Shown here in pieces: positions 1 to 8,345 of a stretch of 64,000 nt of DNA. Source of the stretch: Paenibacillus sp. V4I7 (lineage in GTDB: Bacteria > Bacillota > Bacilli > Paenibacillales > NBRC-103111); contig NZ_JAUSZD010000002.1 in the NCBI RefSeq assembly GCF_030817275.1, forward strand, positions 1,860,001 through 1,924,000, written 5' to 3'. Under the pieces are notes generated by a model that saw nothing but the letters and a program-made list of their open reading frames with translations, searched no databases and was not told the DNA's origin. Both the position numbers and the translations under genes were made by a program. The number at the start of each line of letters is the position of its first letter. Position 1 is the stretch's first letter.

Positions 1-184
1 CAGGATTAAACGCAATGATCTTCCCACTTGAATTAAGCAACATGATACAATCGATAGCAGACTCTAAAAGGGATGCTTTGAGTGCTGTTTGGTTAGTAAA
101 GGATATGTAAAGAGCAGTTATTGAAATAATGAACGTTAGCAGTATGAGGTAAATAGGATAACTATCTATTAGCGTAAGATGCAT
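1..184 (-). CDS. N-terminus of a membrane-anchored PAS-domain signalling protein (partial)
   Basis: The gene runs off the left edge, so only the first 61 codons are present. Residues 5-27 form one hydrophobic segment, probably a membrane anchor. The following residues (ALKASLLESAIDCIMLLN, then SSGKIIAFNP) have the typical opening of a PAS sensor domain. The output domain is outside the window, so it could be a histidine kinase, diguanylate cyclase, phosphodiesterase or chemoreceptor. The start is chosen because a GAGGTT Shine-Dalgarno-like sequence lies just upstream. A cyclic-di-GMP riboswitch and terminator precede it, so transcription probably responds to cyclic-di-GMP. This makes a c-di-GMP-related enzyme or motility sensor more likely, but that is inference. 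Confidence 0.7.
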   Translation of the reverse strand, partial: MHLTLIDSYPIYLILLTFIISITALYISFTNQTALKASLLESAIDCIMLLNSSGKIIAFNP

Positions 185-213
185 GAATCAACCTCATTTC
201 GTATAAATAAAAA

Positions 214-240
214 AGTTCATCCCGAATGAAAGGATGAACT
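214..240 (-). terminator. Intrinsic terminator of the c-di-GMP riboswitch
   Basis: A 9-bp perfect stem (AGTTCATCC/GGATGAACT) with a short loop is followed on the minus strand by a T run. It lies between the riboswitch aptamer and the PAS gene, as expected for a switch that controls transcription termination. Confidence 0.85.
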
Positions 241-335
241 CCTTGACTCGGTAACCTGTCGTCCATAGCATCCAATTAGGGGTGCCTTAGGTCATGGCTT
301 TGCGTCGCATTGTTTCCAATGGTTTGCTTTTGACG
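241..335 (-). promoter_or_regulatory. Cyclic-di-GMP-I (GEMM-I) riboswitch aptamer
   Basis: Read on the minus strand, the stretch holds the hallmarks of the GEMM-I aptamer in order: AAAGCAAACC, a GAAA-type tetraloop region (TTGGAAACAA), the core GACGCAAAGCC, a CCTAAGG segment with tetraloop-receptor character, and the closing GGTTACCG. The order and spacing resemble the Vibrio cholerae Vc2 aptamer. The stretch also holds the first gene-free part of the window (185-544). From 345 to 544 there is only AT-rich DNA, presumably with the promoters of the two divergent genes. Confidence 0.88.
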
Positions 336-544
336 ATTCTATATATGTAGTTCAAAAGGCACTAGTTAATGATGTAAAAAGCTTATATACCAGTTAATAC
401 GCCTCATTATAATTAGTTAAAAATGACGTGTCTATAGCGGTATTTACATATAATTAGCGAAAAATGTCGAATTCAACTAAAAAAAATTAATAATGCTAAT
501 TTCTTAAAATTTCTATAGTTCTAGAGATGGATAGGTGAGGTTTA

Positions 545-1195
545 ATGAGTATATCAAGTCAAGTTCGAGGCATTATTTTTGATATGGATAATACACTGCT
601 GAGGTCTAGCATTAATTTCCAAATGATGAAAAAGCAAGTGGCGGACTACCTTACAGAGAATGATTTACTGCCAGTTGGTTTCCCGATTCAAGAGCATACC
701 ACATCAACCATGATTGAGCATGTGAAAGCGAATGGGATACCTGAAGAGTCCTATAATGAAGTAATGAATATGGTCGTTCAACATGAACTAATAGGCATGG
801 AGGGTGCAGGACTGGAATCCCATGTTTCCGAGCTTCTAAATGTTTTAATGACGGGCTATGTCCTGGTTATTGTTACAAATAATTCATACAAGGCCGCAGT
901 ACATGCGTTGGAAACGACTGGAATTCATCCATACTTTGATTTGATCATCGGAAGAGAGCAGATGAATGCCATGAAACCATCTCCCTCCGGGTACTTAGCC
1001 GCTAAGCAGCATTTTCCACAAATTCTTGAGAACGAATGGATATCGATCGGTGATTCGTGGATAGATGGCAGAGCATCCGTTGATGCAGGAGTTCCCTTTA
1101 TCAGCTATGGGCCAAACGGACATCTGATGAAGGAGAAGGGAATCACCCCTATAACGCATATTGACAGCTTGCTTAAGTTGTTAGATTATGTGTAG
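545..1195 (+). CDS. HAD-superfamily hydrolase, phosphoglycolate phosphatase-like
   Basis: A 216-residue cytosolic phosphatase of HAD subfamily IA. Motif I is FDMDNT, with the nucleophile Asp13 and the acid/base Asp15. Motif II is VIVTNNS, motif III supplies the Lys in MKPSPSG, and motif IV is GDSWIDGRA, with Mg-binding aspartates. The helical cap lies between motifs I and II. The length and cap resemble Gph/PpaX-type enzymes, but the substrate cannot be read from the sequence. A GGTGAGG Shine-Dalgarno site supports the start. The GNAT gene follows after 29 bp on the same strand, so the two may be cotranscribed. Confidence 0.85.
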   Translation: MSISSQVRGIIFDMDNTLLRSSINFQMMKKQVADYLTENDLLPVGFPIQEHTTSTMIEHVKANGIPEESYNEVMNMVVQHELIGMEGAGLESHVSELLNVLMTGYVLVIVTNNSYKAAVHALETTGIHPYFDLIIGREQMNAMKPSPSGYLAAKQHFPQILENEWISIGDSWIDGRASVDAGVPFISYGPNGHLMKEKGITPITHIDSLLKLLDYV

Positions 1196-1224
1196 ATAAT
1201 GTAAAACGAAAGTAGTGAATAAAG

Positions 1225-1659
1225 ATGTTAGTGAATGTGAAATTCCGACTTAACGAAATTGAAATACAAGAACTGCTGAGTTACAGCGTTTTCCCCGATC
1301 CGGAGGCGCTGCAACCTGTCATTGAGCGTTATGAAAATGATGCTAATCTATGGTTGTTTGGATATGAATCCGAAGGTATCTTGGTGGGCATCATCGGCTT
1401 TGAGCTCAGTGATAATCAGGAGATGACGATCACTCATCTGGCCGTTGAACCGGAGAGCAGAGGGGTAGGCTTTGGACGGGGAATTATCCTTGAAATTATT
1501 GAAGATATGCACCCTGTTCGAATCGTGGCTGAAACGGATGAAGAGTCAGTCCAATTTTATCGGAATATTGGGTTCGTTATTCGCAGCCTTGGGGAGAAGT
1601 ATCCCGGTGTTGAGCGTTTCCTATGTACCTATGAGGTAGAAGAAGCGGAAGAGGATTAA
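1225..1659 (+). CDS. GNAT-family N-acetyltransferase
   Basis: A 144-residue protein with the single GNAT fold. Beta-4 reads ITHLAVEPESRG, followed by the acetyl-CoA pyrophosphate-binding motif RGVGFG at about residues 79-84. A further conserved part (VQFYRNIGFVIRSLGEKYPG) closes the fold. It should transfer an acetyl group from acetyl-CoA to an amine, but the acceptor is unknown. The Shine-Dalgarno site is weak (GAATAAAG); GTG at 1231 is a possible alternative start. It lies 29 bp after the HAD gene. Confidence 0.82.
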   Translation: MLVNVKFRLNEIEIQELLSYSVFPDPEALQPVIERYENDANLWLFGYESEGILVGIIGFELSDNQEMTITHLAVEPESRGVGFGRGIILEIIEDMHPVRIVAETDEESVQFYRNIGFVIRSLGEKYPGVERFLCTYEVEEAEED

Positions 1660-1669
1660 AGCGGCAGGT

Positions 1670-1735
1670 ATGGATAAAATTATTGCTGAGAAGCAAAGAC
1701 AATTAGACGAATGGGCGAAAACGAACAAAAAATAA
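1670..1735 (+). CDS. Possible 21-residue small protein
   Basis: A short reading frame begins 10 bp after the GNAT stop and encodes a hydrophilic, Lys/Glu/Gln-rich peptide (MDKIIAEKQRQLDEWAKTNK plus one residue). It looks like one amphipathic helix. The upstream GGCAGGT is only a weak ribosome-binding site. It may be a real small protein, the remnant of a longer gene, or chance. No function is proposed. Confidence 0.25.
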   Translation: MDKIIAEKQRQLDEWAKTNKK

Positions 1736-1752
1736 GCCTTAAATAAGGAGAG

Positions 1753-1790
1753 AGCTGCATTCCACGCTTTGGCGTAGGTTGCGGCTTTTT
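1753..1790 (+). terminator. Probable terminator after the HAD/GNAT unit
   Basis: An outer stem (AGCTGCA with TTGCGGCT) encloses a smaller ACGC/GCGT stem and is followed by TTTTT. The remainder up to 2017 is AT-rich and must contain the fixA promoter, but no clear -35/-10 pair was recognised. Confidence 0.6.
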
Positions 1791-2017
1791 CATTCTCCGA
1801 GCAACATCGGTAAGATTACTTTTGGGCCTTGGACTAAAGTAAGTGTCATGTTAGGAGGCTTTTCGCATATATTGTGTTAGATTATTAACTTAAAAAAAAG
1901 ACTGAAAGCGATTTCGTTTCGTCATTTTAAGTGACAAAATTCACAATGCTGACAAGCTCAGATCCGTTTGCTGTCGAATGTGCAAGCAAGTTTCCTAAGA
2001 AATAGGAGGGTGCAGAG

Positions 2018-2854
2018 ATGCTGCATATAGTCGTTTGTATTAAGCAGGTACCTGACTCTAGAGAAATTCGCATTGACCCCAAAAATAATACGTTAATTCG
2101 CCAAGGTGTCCCAAGTATCGTGAACTTCTATGATATGCATGGGCTGGAAGAGGCGCTCCGTATTAAGGATGAACAGGGGGCAAGGATTACAGTAGTCACA
2201 ATGGGACCTCCGCCAGCGGAGAAAGGATTAAAGGAATGCATCTCCCTCGGGGCAGACGATGCTGTGTTGGTGACGGATCGCGGCTTCGCGGGAGCGGACA
2301 CGCTGGCGACATCGTACGTTGTTGCCCGAACCATCCGTAAAATTGCTGAAACGTGGGGACCGGTGGATATCGTTTTTTGCGGCAAACAAACGCTGGACGG
2401 CGACACGGGGCAAGTTGGGCCAGGCGTCGCATGCCGATTGGATTTGGAACAGCTTACTTATGTAAACAAAGTTGTTGATGTGGATGAAAAGCGGCGAAAA
2501 GTTCGTGTGCATCGGCTCTTGGAAGATGGCATAGAAGTCGTTGAGACAAGCATGCCGGTGCTGATCACGGCGCTGAAGGAACTGAATAAGGTGAGACGAG
2601 CATCGCTGCCCGGTATGATTCGGGCTGCGCGTTATAAGCCGACTGTTTGGACGACAGCTGATTTTCCGGATCTTGAAAGAGCGAAAATCGGGCTAAAAGG
2701 CTCACCAACGATCGTAGCCAAAACATGGGTGCCCGAGATAAAAGCGGTTAAAACGCACATGATCGCGTTTGATTCACCAGAAGAAGCCGCTGCTCAGCTA
2801 GCCGATCAGCTCATGACGAAAGAGATGCAGACTTTGTTAGACTGGTCTTCATGA
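2018..2854 (+). CDS. fixA: Electron transfer flavoprotein beta subunit (FixA)
   Basis: A 278-residue EtfB/FixA protein. The N-terminus IVVCIKQVPDS, the segment GLEEALRIKD and the nucleotide-binding motif DGDTGQVGP (about residues 128-136) are diagnostic. With FixB it forms the flavoprotein that oxidises NADH. In FixABCX complexes this subunit carries the bifurcating FAD, whereas in ordinary ETFs the site holds AMP. The reaction is known for the family; which nucleotide binds here cannot be read directly. An AGGAGGG site lies 8 bp before the ATG. It is the first gene of fixA-fixB-fixC-fixX, with 61 bp to fixB. Confidence 0.92.
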   Translation: MLHIVVCIKQVPDSREIRIDPKNNTLIRQGVPSIVNFYDMHGLEEALRIKDEQGARITVVTMGPPPAEKGLKECISLGADDAVLVTDRGFAGADTLATSYVVARTIRKIAETWGPVDIVFCGKQTLDGDTGQVGPGVACRLDLEQLTYVNKVVDVDEKRRKVRVHRLLEDGIEVVETSMPVLITALKELNKVRRASLPGMIRAARYKPTVWTTADFPDLERAKIGLKGSPTIVAKTWVPEIKAVKTHMIAFDSPEEAAAQLADQLMTKEMQTLLDWSS

Positions 2855-2915
2855 AAGAAAAGCAGGGGTACTACCTAAACTCTGAATCACCGTTATGGGA
2901 ATGGAGGAAGACACG

Positions 2916-4058
2916 ATGACAAATGAACAAACACACGACCAGCCTGAAGCGTCGATGCCCGATTGGTCGGCATATCGGGGGGTATTAATCGTTGTAGAGC
3001 AGCGAGATGGAGCTGCGAAGAAGGTTTCCTGGCAGCTGCTGGGCGAAGGCAAGAAGCTGGCCACGAAGCTTGACGCGCCGCTCATGGCGCTTGTGATCGG
3101 TGAGAATGTGGCTCACCTCGCCGATGAAGCCGTGCATTACGGCGCGGACAAGGTGTTCCTATGCGAAGCACCTGAGCTTCGCACCTACCGGACTCGGCCA
3201 TACAGCCGTGTCTGCTTGAAGCTGATCGAGGAAGCGAAGCCTGAGATCGTGCTGTTCGGCGCGACAGCGACGGGCCGCGACTTGGCAGGTGCGATAGCGA
3301 CACACCTGCCGACGGGGCTGACGGCCGACACGACGCAGCTCGACGTGGAGCCGCCGCCGTCAAGGCTGCTGCTGGCCAGCCGGCCGGCTTTTTCCGAGAA
3401 GATGATGGCCACCATCCTCTGTAAGCAGTACCGGCCGCAGATGGCGACGGCGCGCGCCGGGGTGTTTCAGGCGCTGCCGAAGGACGCGACGCGCCAAGGC
3501 GAAATCATTCGCATCGAGGCGACGATGCGAGAGGAAGAGATTGCCGCGCAGGTGCTCGACTTCCTGCGCGAAACAGGCAAGCTCAATCTCGAGGATGCCG
3601 AGATTATCGTGGCAGGGGGCCGCGGACTTGGCGGGCCTGATGCTTTCGGGCTGCTCGCCGAGCTAGCGGATGCGCTCGGCGGCGTCGTTGGCGCATCGCG
3701 TGCCGCGGTCGACGCGGGCTGGATCGGGCATGAGCACCAGGTTGGTCAAACCGGTGCCACGGTCAGGCCGAAGCTATACTTCGCCATCGGCATTTCCGGT
3801 GCAGTTCAGCATACCGTAGGTATGAGCCATGCGGACGTCGTCGTCGCGATTAACAAAGACGACAAAGCGCCAATCTTCCAATTTGCACATTACGGCATAG
3901 TAGGCGATATGTTCAAAATTGTTCCTGCCATTACGAATGAGATAAGGAAGCGTCGAACTTTATTTGGCATCCAACGAGCAAGTACTGAAAGCTCCTTGCC
4001 GTCCTACGATTTGAAGACAGGGGTTAACGTGGCTCTTGAAAGGAGTGAAGCCAAGTGA
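2916..4058 (+). CDS. fixB: Electron transfer flavoprotein alpha subunit (FixB)
   Basis: A 380-residue EtfA/FixB. The C-terminal FAD domain is clear: GGRGLGG, then GASRAAVDAGW, QVGQTGATVRPKLYFAIG, SGAVQHTVGM and INKDDKAPIFQFAHYGIVGD. The N-terminal half is the EtfAB-type alpha/beta domain, preceded by about 30 extra hydrophilic residues; there is no ferredoxin domain. An ATG 21 bp upstream is in frame, but GGAGGAAG lies between it and the chosen ATG, so the downstream start is preferred. The last bases overlap the fixC GTG start. Much of the gene (about 3040-3740) is visibly richer in GC than its ends and its neighbours. Confidence 0.92.
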   Translation: MTNEQTHDQPEASMPDWSAYRGVLIVVEQRDGAAKKVSWQLLGEGKKLATKLDAPLMALVIGENVAHLADEAVHYGADKVFLCEAPELRTYRTRPYSRVCLKLIEEAKPEIVLFGATATGRDLAGAIATHLPTGLTADTTQLDVEPPPSRLLLASRPAFSEKMMATILCKQYRPQMATARAGVFQALPKDATRQGEIIRIEATMREEEIAAQVLDFLRETGKLNLEDAEIIVAGGRGLGGPDAFGLLAELADALGGVVGASRAAVDAGWIGHEHQVGQTGATVRPKLYFAIGISGAVQHTVGMSHADVVVAINKDDKAPIFQFAHYGIVGDMFKIVPAITNEIRKRRTLFGIQRASTESSLPSYDLKTGVNVALERSEAK

Positions 4059-5365
4059 ACGAGAAATTTGACGCGATTGTTGTTGGCGGTGGTCCGGCGG
4101 GTGCAGCAGCCGCTTTGACGATGGCACGTGCAGGATTATCCGTTGTGTTGTTGGAGAGGGGCGAGTTCCCCGGAGCCAAAAACATTTTCGGAGGTGTCCT
4201 ATACCGTAAGCAAATCGAAGAGCTTGTACCCGAATTTTGGAAAGAAAAAAACTTTCCCATGGAGCGTTACATTGTGGAGCAGCGCATCTGGATGATGGGC
4301 AAAGAATCCATGGTCACCTTCGGGCACCGCAATGAAGCTTACAAGGAGCCTTACAATTGCTTTACGGGACTGCGGGTTAAGTTCGATCAGTGGTTCGCGG
4401 ACAAAGCCGTTGCTGCTGGGGCCATCCCTATTTACGAAACCGTTGCACTCGATGTAATTCGCGAAGGTAATAAGGTCGTTGGTGTTCGTACCGATCGAGA
4501 TGACGGCGATTTGTACGCCGATGTTGTCGTCATTGCCGATGGGGTAAACTCCTTGCTCGGGAAGGCGATGGGCATTCACAAAGAATGGATGCCGGACGAA
4601 GTTTCATTGGCTGTGAAAGAAGTAATTGCCCTTCCTAGGGAGAAAATCGAAGATCGATTCGGACTCGAAGGTGACGAAGGCGTTACGATTGAGTTTATGG
4701 GCGAGACCACGCTAGGTATGGCGGGCATGGGTTTTCTATACACGAATAAAGAAACCATTTCACTTGGCGTAGGCGTTATGGTCAATCATTTAAGGGACAA
4801 AAAGGTGAAGCCTTATGCGGTCCTCGATGCGGTTAAGCAGCACCCTATGATTCGGAAATTGATTCAAGGGGGAGAAACGAAGGAGTACTCCGGGCACTTG
4901 ATTCCCGAGGGAGGCTTTCACTCGATCCCGTCGTTGTCGGGAGATGGCTGGTGCGTCTGTGGGGATGCCGCGCAGTTAATCAACTTTGTGCACCGCGAAG
5001 GAACGAATTTAGCCATGACCTCTGGTCGACTGGCCGGCGAGGCGATTGTTGAGGCCAAAGCACAAAGTGATTTTTCAGCTGCTTCACTCAAAGCCTACGA
5101 CCAAAAAATTCGCGAATCCTTTGTTCATAAAGACTTACAGAAATACAAAGGCATGCATCAATTCCTCAAAGAGCAGGACCCAGAGTTATTGTTCGACAAG
5201 CTGCCCAGAGCGCTGAATGAAGCGGCTTACAACATGTTCCTCGTGGATGGGATTACCAAAGCGGATAAGCAAAAAATGGCCATGAAGCTCATCAAAAATG
5301 CCGCAGGCGGTACGGTAAACCTGATGAAGCTAGGCTACAAAGGATGGAGGGCGATGAACGGATGA
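4055..5365 (+). CDS. fixC: FAD-dependent quinone oxidoreductase FixC (ETF-QO type)
   Basis: A 436-residue flavoprotein of the FixC/GG-reductase family. The dinucleotide-binding motif VVGGGPAGAAAA lies at about residues 9-20, and a second FAD motif (CVCGDAAQLINF) lies near residue 306. In FixABCX it takes the high-potential electrons from the flavoprotein and passes them to the membrane quinone pool. Translation starts at a GTG overlapping the fixB stop by four bases, with GAAAGGAG upstream. The end overlaps the fixX ATG in an ATGA arrangement, which implies translational coupling. Confidence 0.92.
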   Translation: MNEKFDAIVVGGGPAGAAAALTMARAGLSVVLLERGEFPGAKNIFGGVLYRKQIEELVPEFWKEKNFPMERYIVEQRIWMMGKESMVTFGHRNEAYKEPYNCFTGLRVKFDQWFADKAVAAGAIPIYETVALDVIREGNKVVGVRTDRDDGDLYADVVVIADGVNSLLGKAMGIHKEWMPDEVSLAVKEVIALPREKIEDRFGLEGDEGVTIEFMGETTLGMAGMGFLYTNKETISLGVGVMVNHLRDKKVKPYAVLDAVKQHPMIRKLIQGGETKEYSGHLIPEGGFHSIPSLSGDGWCVCGDAAQLINFVHREGTNLAMTSGRLAGEAIVEAKAQSDFSAASLKAYDQKIRESFVHKDLQKYKGMHQFLKEQDPELLFDKLPRALNEAAYNMFLVDGITKADKQKMAMKLIKNAAGGTVNLMKLGYKGWRAMNG

Positions 5366-5649
5366 GCCAAAGTGACATTTCAGATAAGCTATTTACCATT
5401 CGTTATAAATGCGATGATAAGTCGCACCTCGTAATCAAGGATACGCAGACCTGTTTAAATTGTGTAACGAAGGATTGCAATTATTTCTGTCCCTCGGACG
5501 TCTATGAATGGGAAAAGAAACTCAAAATTACAACTGTTGCTTTTGAGAATTGTATCGAATGCGGCACCTGCCGAATTGCGTGTCCATCCTACAACATTGA
5601 TTGGGTCTACCCCAAAGGCGGCTATGGCATGACTTATAAATTTGGCTAA
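5362..5649 (+). CDS. fixX: Ferredoxin-like protein FixX
   Basis: A 95-residue ferredoxin-like protein with two cysteine groups: TCLNCVTKDCNYFCP, then CIECGTCRIACPS. The second has the CX2CX2CX3CP spacing for a [4Fe-4S] cluster. FixX works with FixC at the quinone end of the FixABCX complex. The start at the ATGA overlap with fixC is chosen because GGAGGG lies before it; an in-frame ATG 18 bp upstream has a poorer context. A terminator follows, so this is the last gene of the operon. Confidence 0.9.
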   Translation: MSQSDISDKLFTIRYKCDDKSHLVIKDTQTCLNCVTKDCNYFCPSDVYEWEKKLKITTVAFENCIECGTCRIACPSYNIDWVYPKGGYGMTYKFG

Positions 5650-5668
5650 AAATGATAAATACGAAAAC

Positions 5669-5698
5669 GGAGCTAGGGCTATTTCGAGCCTTGGCTCC
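5669..5698 (+). terminator. Terminator of the fix operon
   Basis: A hairpin of about 12 bp (GGAGCTAGGGCT with AGCCTTGGCTCC, a few mismatches) with a 6-base loop is followed by TATTTC. The T run is short, so termination may be incomplete. Confidence 0.65.
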
Positions 5699-5799
5699 TA
5701 TTTCTATGCATCTAAAACTACATTCCTCCATATGTAGGTGGTAATTCTCCATAGTTTTGTTCGCGAAGGGATATGATAATAGGAGGTAGGAGGGATATC

Positions 5800-7995
5800 A
5801 TGCGAATTACATTTGAACCAACTCAAGGATTATTTCATTTACAAAACAAGCAAATGAGCTATGTTATTCAACTAATCAATTCCGCTTACCCAGCCCATGT
5901 TTACTGGGGACGCCCCATCCGATCAGGTCAATTGGCTTCGATCCTCCAATTTCAGGAGAGATGTTCGTTCTCACCAAATCCTGTTCCCGAAGATCGCAGC
6001 ATTTCTTTCGATACATTACCTCAAGAGTACCCGGCATACGGTACAAGTGATTATCGGGAGCCTGCTTATCAAGTTGCTCTTCCTGATGGATCTACAATTT
6101 CTGAGCTCATCTATGACAAGCATCGAATCTACCAAGGAAAACCAGGGCTCGAGGAGCTTCCTGCGACATATGTAGAGCAAGATGATGAAGCGGAAACCTT
6201 AGAGCTTGAACTCGTTGATTCTGTCATTGGCCTTCGGGTCATTCTTACCTATACGATATTTGAGCAGCATGCAGCGATGACTAGATCGGTACGTTTCGTA
6301 AATGAAGGATCCGGAGATCTAAAGCTGCTTCGAGCGCTTAGTATGAGCCTTGATTATCAGCATAGCGATTTTGATCTTCTTCAGCTTTCAGGTAGTTGGG
6401 TTAGAGAACGACATATCGAGAGAAGACCCTTAGCGCCAGGTAAATTGACTGTAGAAAGTCGCCGCGGATCGAGTAGTCATCAGCACAATCCTTTTGTTGC
6501 ACTGCTTTCCAAGGACGCTAATGAAGATCATGGCGATGTGTATGGTTTCAGCCTTGTTTATAGTGGCAATTTCGCTGCCCATGCAGAGGTTGAGCCGTAT
6601 GGTTCAGCACGTGTATCCATGGGTATTAATCCATTTGATTTTGGCTGGTTGCTTGAGCCGGGACAACATTTTCAAACGCCTGAAGCTGTAATGGTTTATT
6701 CAAACGCTGGTCTAGGGGACATGTCAAGAACGTATCACAAGCTTTACCGTACTCGGCTTTGCCGCGGTGAATTCCGTGATCGGACAAGACCTGTGCTCGT
6801 GAATAACTGGGAAGCAACCTATTTTCAATTTAATGCGGATAAAATCGAAAGCATCGCCAGTGCCGGCAAAGAGCTTGGCATCGAGCTATTCGTTCTTGAC
6901 GATGGTTGGTTCGGCAAAAGAGACAGCGATAACAGCTCCTTGGGAGACTGGGTCGTTGATAAAGCCAAACTGCCGGGTGGACTAGAGGACCTCGTCTCTA
7001 GAGTCAATGGGATGGGACTTGAGTTTGGGCTGTGGTTTGAACCAGAAATGGTTTCTCCAGACAGTGACTTATACCGAAAACACCCAGACTGGTGCCTACA
7101 TGTACCGAATCGCAGACGCACAGAAGGTCGTCAGCAATTAATAATGGATTTTTCACGTGCAGATGTTTGTGTTGCGATCACGAGAATGATTAGTGATATC
7201 CTAAGCAGCGCGCCGATCACTTACGTCAAATGGGATATGAACCGTAATATGACCGAAATTGGCTCCGCTGCGCTGCCTCCGGAAAGACAACGAGAAACCG
7301 CTCATCGCTACATTCTTGGGTTGTACCGCGTTCTTGAAACATTGACGACCAAGTTCCCGCATATTTTGTTCGAGAGCTGCTCCGGTGGCGGTGGCCGGTT
7401 TGACCCAGGCATGCTGTACTATATGCCGCAAACGTGGACAAGCGATAACACAGATGCCATTTCCCGTTTGAAAATTCAGTATGGGACGAGCATCGTTTAT
7501 CCTGTTAGTACAATGGGAGCGCACGTATCCGCCGTACCTAATCATCAAGTTCACCGTGAGACATCTCTGGAAATGCGCGGCGATGTTGCGATGTCCGGCA
7601 ACTTTGGTTACGAACTCGACCTAACCAAGTTTAGCGACGAGGAAAAAGAAATCGTTAAAAAGCAAATTGCCGATTATAAACATATCCGCCCGCTCGTCCA
7701 ATTCGGCGACATGTACCGCTTACTCAGTCCATTCGAAGGCAACGAAACTGCTTGGATGATCGTTTCTGAAGACAAGACTCAAGCTATGGTCGCTTACTTC
7801 CGCGTGCTCGCTGAGCCCAATGCACCTCTCAAAAGGCTGCGGCTCAAAGGACTTAACCCATCCTTCGATTACCAAATCGCAGGCTTGCAAGGTGAGTACC
7901 CTGGCGATCATCTTCTCTACGCCGGACTGCCAGTCTCTGGTCTCCATGGAGACTTCCAAAGTAAAATTTGGCTGCTCGAACACAAGCCATTATAA
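5800..7995 (+). CDS. Alpha-galactosidase, glycoside hydrolase family 36
   Basis: A 731-residue cytosolic GH36 enzyme that removes alpha-1,6-galactose from raffinose-type sugars. An N-terminal beta-supersandwich (about 1-330) is followed by a TIM barrel. Visible motifs are FVLDDGWFG, WFEPEMVSPDSDLY, the nucleophile Asp479 in VKWDMNRN, ESCSGGGGRFDPGM, and the acid/base Asp549 in TWTSDNTDAI. The length matches AgaA/AgaB-type enzymes. An ATG 27 bp upstream is in frame, but the GGAGGTAGGAGGG ribosome-binding site lies between them. The gene stands alone between terminators, and no transporter is adjacent. Confidence 0.93.
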   Translation: MRITFEPTQGLFHLQNKQMSYVIQLINSAYPAHVYWGRPIRSGQLASILQFQERCSFSPNPVPEDRSISFDTLPQEYPAYGTSDYREPAYQVALPDGSTISELIYDKHRIYQGKPGLEELPATYVEQDDEAETLELELVDSVIGLRVILTYTIFEQHAAMTRSVRFVNEGSGDLKLLRALSMSLDYQHSDFDLLQLSGSWVRERHIERRPLAPGKLTVESRRGSSSHQHNPFVALLSKDANEDHGDVYGFSLVYSGNFAAHAEVEPYGSARVSMGINPFDFGWLLEPGQHFQTPEAVMVYSNAGLGDMSRTYHKLYRTRLCRGEFRDRTRPVLVNNWEATYFQFNADKIESIASAGKELGIELFVLDDGWFGKRDSDNSSLGDWVVDKAKLPGGLEDLVSRVNGMGLEFGLWFEPEMVSPDSDLYRKHPDWCLHVPNRRRTEGRQQLIMDFSRADVCVAITRMISDILSSAPITYVKWDMNRNMTEIGSAALPPERQRETAHRYILGLYRVLETLTTKFPHILFESCSGGGGRFDPGMLYYMPQTWTSDNTDAISRLKIQYGTSIVYPVSTMGAHVSAVPNHQVHRETSLEMRGDVAMSGNFGYELDLTKFSDEEKEIVKKQIADYKHIRPLVQFGDMYRLLSPFEGNETAWMIVSEDKTQAMVAYFRVLAEPNAPLKRLRLKGLNPSFDYQIAGLQGEYPGDHLLYAGLPVSGLHGDFQSKIWLLEHKPL

Positions 7996-8006
7996 ACCAG
8001 TAAAAA

Positions 8007-8040
8007 AACACTGACTTCTTAACTGAGGTCAGCGTTTTTT
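8007..8040 (+). terminator. Terminator after the alpha-galactosidase gene
   Basis: A strong hairpin (AACACTGACTTC with GAGGTCAGCGTT) is followed by a run of six T. Confidence 0.9.
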
Positions 8041-8245
8041 CGTTTCACGGAATTCGGAGTTGGAGATAACTATGTACACTATCCCTTTAGCTCAGATAGC
8101 TGGAACTCTGGGGTGGTCCTGAACCACTATTCCCTTGACTCAGTTAGAAGTGAATCCAGGTTTTCCAAGACTATACTATAGGAGCGCATAGGGAACGCTC
8201 TGACCCCACAATCACTTGGACTACCTACATGCTTTTTAAGCAAAA

Positions 8246-8345
8246 TTGTAGATATCACAGAATGACATAGCTGAAAAAGTAGAAAAGGGTTGTATACCAC
8301 TGAAAACTATAAGAGGTATGTCTAGCGTTTGTAGATACCACAGAA
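8246..8345 (+). repeat. Three degenerate copies of a TTGTAGATAYCACAGAA repeat
   Basis: Copies begin at 8246 (TTGTAGATATCACAGAA), 8290 (degenerate: TTGTATACCACTGAAAACTA) and 8329 (TTGTAGATACCACAGAA, followed by ACTAT). The spacings are 44 and 39 bp. The third copy recurs exactly, inverted, at 27977-27993. They lie in the gene-free stretch 8041-8484, which otherwise shows a small GTGGT/ACCAC hairpin near 8120 and the AT-rich upstream region of the DinB gene. Confidence 0.6.

Noticed and set aside
3082-3415. Minus-strand frames within fixB
   Set aside because: These are long only because the segment is GC-rich; they oppose a well-supported gene and lack ribosome sites.
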